A DNA stretch of 64,000 bases from Larix kaempferi (lineage: Eukaryota; Streptophyta; Pinopsida; Pinales; Pinaceae), in contig BSBM01000442.1 of assembly GCA_027924585.1 (NCBI GenBank), forward strand, positions 3,534,001-3,598,000, in the 5' to 3' direction. A model generated the notes under the pieces. That model did not search any database. It saw only the letters and a program-made list of their open reading frames with translations, and was not told the origin of the DNA. Numbering within the stretch: the first letter of the stretch is position 1; each line of letters starts with the position of its first letter. Shown here piece by piece: positions 61,272 through 64,000 of the stretch. Both the position numbers and the translations under genes were made by a program.

Positions 61272-61560
61272 TGCTTTGTATGATCAGTTGGATCATTTAT
61301 ATGTATTTGTATGTACGCATCATGTTGGATGCTGGATATGATCAGTTGGATCATTTTTATGTATGTATGTATGCATCATGTTGGATGCTGGATATGATCA
61401 GTTGGATCATTTATATGTATGTATGCATCATGTTGGATGCTGAATATGATCGGTTGGATCATGTGTATGTATTTTTGTATATGCATCATGTTGGATTCTT
61501 GGACCATGTATCTGTATATGTATCAGGTGGATACATTGTATGATCAGGTGGATCATGTAT
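61272..61560 (+). repeat. Tandem array 1 after Copia-2 pol (50-58-bp units)
   Basis: Four units beginning TATGATCAGTTGGATCAT and containing GCATCATGTTGGATGCT start at 61279, 61337, 61393 and 61445. Shorter GATCAGGTGGATCATGTATG repeats follow to about 61680. Non-coding. Confidence 0.88.
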
Positions 61561-61680
61561 GGTGATATGTATCATGTATGTGTGTTTGTATCAGGTGGAT
61601 ACATTGTATGATCAGGTGGATCATGTATGATGATATGTATCAGGTAGATACATGGTATGCATCAGGTAGATGCATTATAT

Positions 61681-61848
61681 GATCAGGATGATCATGGATG
61701 ACGAGCTTCAGGATGTTTCTCCAGATGACATGCAACAGGATGTTGCAGTGATGATGATTAGGATGATCATGGATGACGAGCTTCAGGATGTTGCTCCAGA
61801 TGACATGCAACAGGATGTTGCAGTGATGATGATCAGGATGATCATGAG
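61681..61848 (+). repeat. Tandem array 2 (75-bp units)
   Basis: Units start at 61681, 61756 and 61831 (partial). They are nearly identical (GATCAGGATGATCATGGATG ... CAACAGGATGTTGCAGTGAT). The period is a multiple of three, so an open frame of 25-residue repeats results (MIRMIMDDELQDVAPDDMQQ...). I see no reason to treat it as a gene. Confidence 0.88.
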
Positions 61849-61918
61849 TACATCAGGATGATGTATGGTGAGTATTAGGTTGATACTCTATGGCCGTGGA
61901 TCAGGTTGTGCAGATCAG

Positions 61919-62455
61919 CATGTAATTCGGTGCCTTGGGAGATTTGCAGATAGTCTTTCGAGGTTTTGCCTATGGCATGTAATTCAGTGCCCTGGGATAT
62001 CTGGCAAATGCTCTTTCGAGGTTTTGCTCTGGGAGGACATGTAATTCGGTGCCCTGGGAGATCTGCAGATAGGCTTTTGAGGTTTTTCCTATGGCATGTA
62101 ATTCGGTTCCCTGGGATATCTGGAAGATGCTCTTTCGAGGTTTTGTCCTATGGCATGTAATTCGATTCCCTGGGAGATCCGATAGGTTGGGCTGTGTGCC
62201 CGTAATCAGTCCTGGAATGCTCTTGCGAGGTTTTTCCATAACCACATGTAATTTGGTGCCATGGGAGATCCTATAGGTAGAGCTGCGTGCTCGTAACAGC
62301 CTGGGATGCTCTTGCGAGGTTTTGTGGTAGGGGTCACATGTAATAAGTCCTGGAGATCTAGACAGGATGAAAAAGGCCTCAGATGCTCTTTAGAGTTCTT
62401 GCTAGTCAAGAGACTCTTTTAAGGTTTTGTGACGCACGTAATAAGTCCTGAGGAT
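61919..62455 (+). repeat. Tandem array 3 (57-95-bp units)
   Basis: Seven or eight units start CATGTAATTCGGTGCCCTGG and contain GCTCTTTCGAGGTTTT. The early units are about 57-62 bp and the later ones 85-95 bp with an extra insert. It lies between pol and the polypurine tract of Copia-2. Confidence 0.88.
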
Positions 62456-62690
62456 TCCACAGTATGGCCAGTGATGATGAAGACCTGTAGGTGGTGGGCC
62501 TACATCCAGTATGAAAAAGGACTGGCTTTGTAGAACTTCCTATGACGAGTAGATTCAGAGATTGATTGAGATAGCAGCAGCAGTGACGATGATGATGTCT
62601 CAATGACGATTATCCAGTGACGATGATCCAGAGAAGAAGACTTGTGCTAGAAGACCTGTGCTGAGAAATACCTTCCTAGTTAAGAGGGAG
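62456..62690 (+). other. Copia-2 3' non-coding region and polypurine tract
   Basis: A non-coding stretch with CAGTGACGATGAT phrases repeated near 62578-62630. It ends in TTAAGAGGGAG (62680-62690), the purine tract directly before the 3' LTR. Confidence 0.7.
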
Positions 62691-63339
62691 TGTTGATGTA
62701 TATATAACTTTGGAATGTATTTCATATATGTATGTTGTATATACTCCTATAGAGATGGTATTATTCCTCTATACGGAAGTGTCGTCATTTATATTGTAAA
62801 TGTCGTAACTTATACTTGATGGGTTATTAGACCACCTTGTTGTGGTCGGTCCTGTATAAGTCATGTGGGTCAAAGGGTTATTAGAGCACCCTATTGGGGG
62901 TCATCCATGTGGGTCGAAGGTTTATTAGACCACCCTATTGGGGGTCGGCCCAGTCAGCATTATGTTATGTGGTTAAGTTCGAGCCTACATGATTTATGTA
63001 AAAGGCAAGTCAAGTCATGTATAAATAGAGTGCGGGAGGCACTCTATTTGTTCACTCGCTTCTCACTCATGCACTCAAGGAGGAGTAGCGCACTTATGGA
63101 GGAGGAGGATCTGCTGCTAGGATATGTCTATCTCTTGTTTGGGTTGTATCATTGCTCTACCTATCTCTGAGGAAGTTATTGGGGTTTTTCACCTTTATGG
63201 TTTTCCCCAAGTAAATATTTGTGTCTCTTGTGTGCTTTCATTATTGTCTCCATGATTTATATGCTGTAGATATGCTGTACATGTTGTTCTCTCAGTTAAG
63301 ATCCTAGATCAGATTGAAGTACATTCTGAAAATTTAACA
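62691..63339 (+). repeat. Copia-2 3' LTR
   Basis: A 649-bp copy of 47606-48254 with the same ends and TATA box (63020-63028). TTCAT at 63340-63344 completes the target duplication. Confidence 0.95.
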
Positions 63340-63344
63340 TTCAT

Positions 63345-63634
63345 CATTTAATTTTGAGCAATTTAGTAACACTTTCAAGGTTAGTGCTTTTTCCGTTTTT
63401 AACAAATTAGTTAGTTTTATTGTTAATTTGGCAATGCTTATTTTATGGCTTTATTGATTTTTTTTAACATTTTGTTTATATCACATTTTTAAGAGTGGTA
63501 AACCTAAACCTAATCTATCTTATTAATACACTATTGTTTAGACTTTGAAGCAATTCATGAAGGGCTTTCAAGAAGAACGAGAAGATTGCGGAGATGAGCT
63601 TCTAGCACTTTCAAGAGAGGAGGCTATACCATTA

Positions 63635-63698
<64 letters not shown>

Positions 63699-64000
63699 AA
63701 TGTATTTTTTTAAAATTCATGTAGTATTAATCGAGGCAAGGCTTGCCCACTTATCCCACGAATTTTAATTTTGGTTTTAATTTTTTTTTTTCTTTACTTA
63801 GATTTACAAAAAATTAAACCTACCCCCTAACCTAAAATTAAGAGTGTTTTGCATTTTAAGAACAAAAAATTTGGCTAAGTGTTGAACTCACATGGCTAGG
63901 AGGCCATTTGGAAATGCCCGCAAGAAGGTGTCCTTATGCTGATAAAACTAATCAAGTGGGATAGGCTTATTATCTGGTGAATTGGGTTCAGATTCTCCTC
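63345..64000. other. Flank of Copia-2, no gene recognised
   Basis: AT-rich DNA continuous with the sequence left of 47601 before Copia-2 inserted, so it may hold the far end of the DUF7869-like element. Nothing coding is visible. A segment near 63985 (GGGTTCAGATTCTCC) faintly resembles a pol III B box but has no other SINE feature in the window. Confidence 0.4.
63637..63695. repeat. (TA)n microsatellite
   Basis: About 29 uninterrupted TA dinucleotides. Confidence 0.97.

Larger units (their letters stand above)
47606..63339 (+). mobile_element. Copia-2: Ty1/copia element hosting a nested Gypsy-type element
   Basis: Paired LTRs of 649 bp (47606-48254, 62691-63339), 5-bp duplication TTCAT, primer-binding and polypurine sites. 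Without the nested element (48940-57492 plus 5 bp) it is about 7.18 kb. It lacks gag and protease, keeps a short integrase trace, part of the RT and an RNase H. Several tandem arrays occupy the leader and the region after pol. By eye the LTRs differ at about 20 of 649 positions with no length change. Confidence 0.95.

Noticed and set aside
61280-61861. ORFs of 87 and 63 codons after Copia-2 pol
   Set aside because: Tandem repeat translations; only the 75-bp array keeps frame, and that follows from its length.
1-64000. CRISPR arrays, bacterial-type operons or Shine-Dalgarno sites
   Set aside because: The repeats are contiguous tandem arrays without unique spacers, and all coding sequence is of plant retroelement type.

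Overview
The window looks like accessory, repeat-dominated nuclear DNA from a large plant genome. A gymnosperm (conifer-like) source is my inference, from old, heavily decayed LTR elements, abundant plant L1-type LINEs with RNase H domains, very long Gypsy LTRs that begin TGTAAT(G/A)(T/C)CCCC, and the absence of any clearly intact host gene. I see no rRNA, tRNA gene or CRISPR array. Nearly every recognisable coding stretch belongs to a mobile element and almost all are broken.

Layout. 1-2.05 kb: a LINE-type RNase H remnant (minus). 3.8-19 kb: a nest of LINEs. A minus-strand LINE (LINE-1, 4.6-9.8 kb) lies head to head with a plus-strand LINE (LINE-2, 9.8-19.0 kb), and LINE-2 is split in ORF1 by a Copia element (Copia-1, 10597-13978) with a perfect 5-bp target duplication. 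19.3-21.0 kb: a short LINE-derived retroposon with an 18-bp target duplication. 21.7-22.5 kb: a Gypsy integrase relic. 23.8-24.0 kb: a tRNA-type SINE with a 17-bp target duplication. 25.0-25.3 kb: a LINE tail. 26.7-29.5 kb: another retroposon (12-bp duplication) that carries a solo Gypsy-type LTR (5-bp duplication). 31.4-34.8 kb: two LINE fragments. 34.8-42.05 kb: a Gypsy element with one 1.63-kb LTR and a gag-pol reading frame broken only by stop codons, cut off inside integrase. 43.3-47.06 kb: a decayed minus-strand gene resembling the uncharacterised DUF7869 (transposase-like) family, with an acidic 13-residue repeat array. 47.6-63.34 kb: a second Copia element (Copia-2) with paired 649-bp LTRs, which hosts a very young 8.55-kb non-autonomous Gypsy-type element (48940-57492) whose only gene is a small zinc-knuckle gag-like ORF.

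How they fit together. The Gypsy element, the solo LTR and the 8.55-kb element are members of one LTR superfamily: they share LTR ends, two conserved LTR blocks, the primer-binding region and leader sequence. The 8.55-kb element has no protease, RT or integrase, so it was presumably moved in trans by autonomous relatives. Three LTRs plus an internal tandem array share a small hairpin whose stem changes by compensatory substitutions, the most interesting signal here. By-eye LTR divergence gives a relative order: 8.55-kb element (about 1%), Copia-2 (about 3%), Copia-1 (about 5-6%).

All identifications come from reading the sequence and from recalled family motifs; no database or structure calculation was run. 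Edges marked by target-site duplications are exact; other element edges are approximate.
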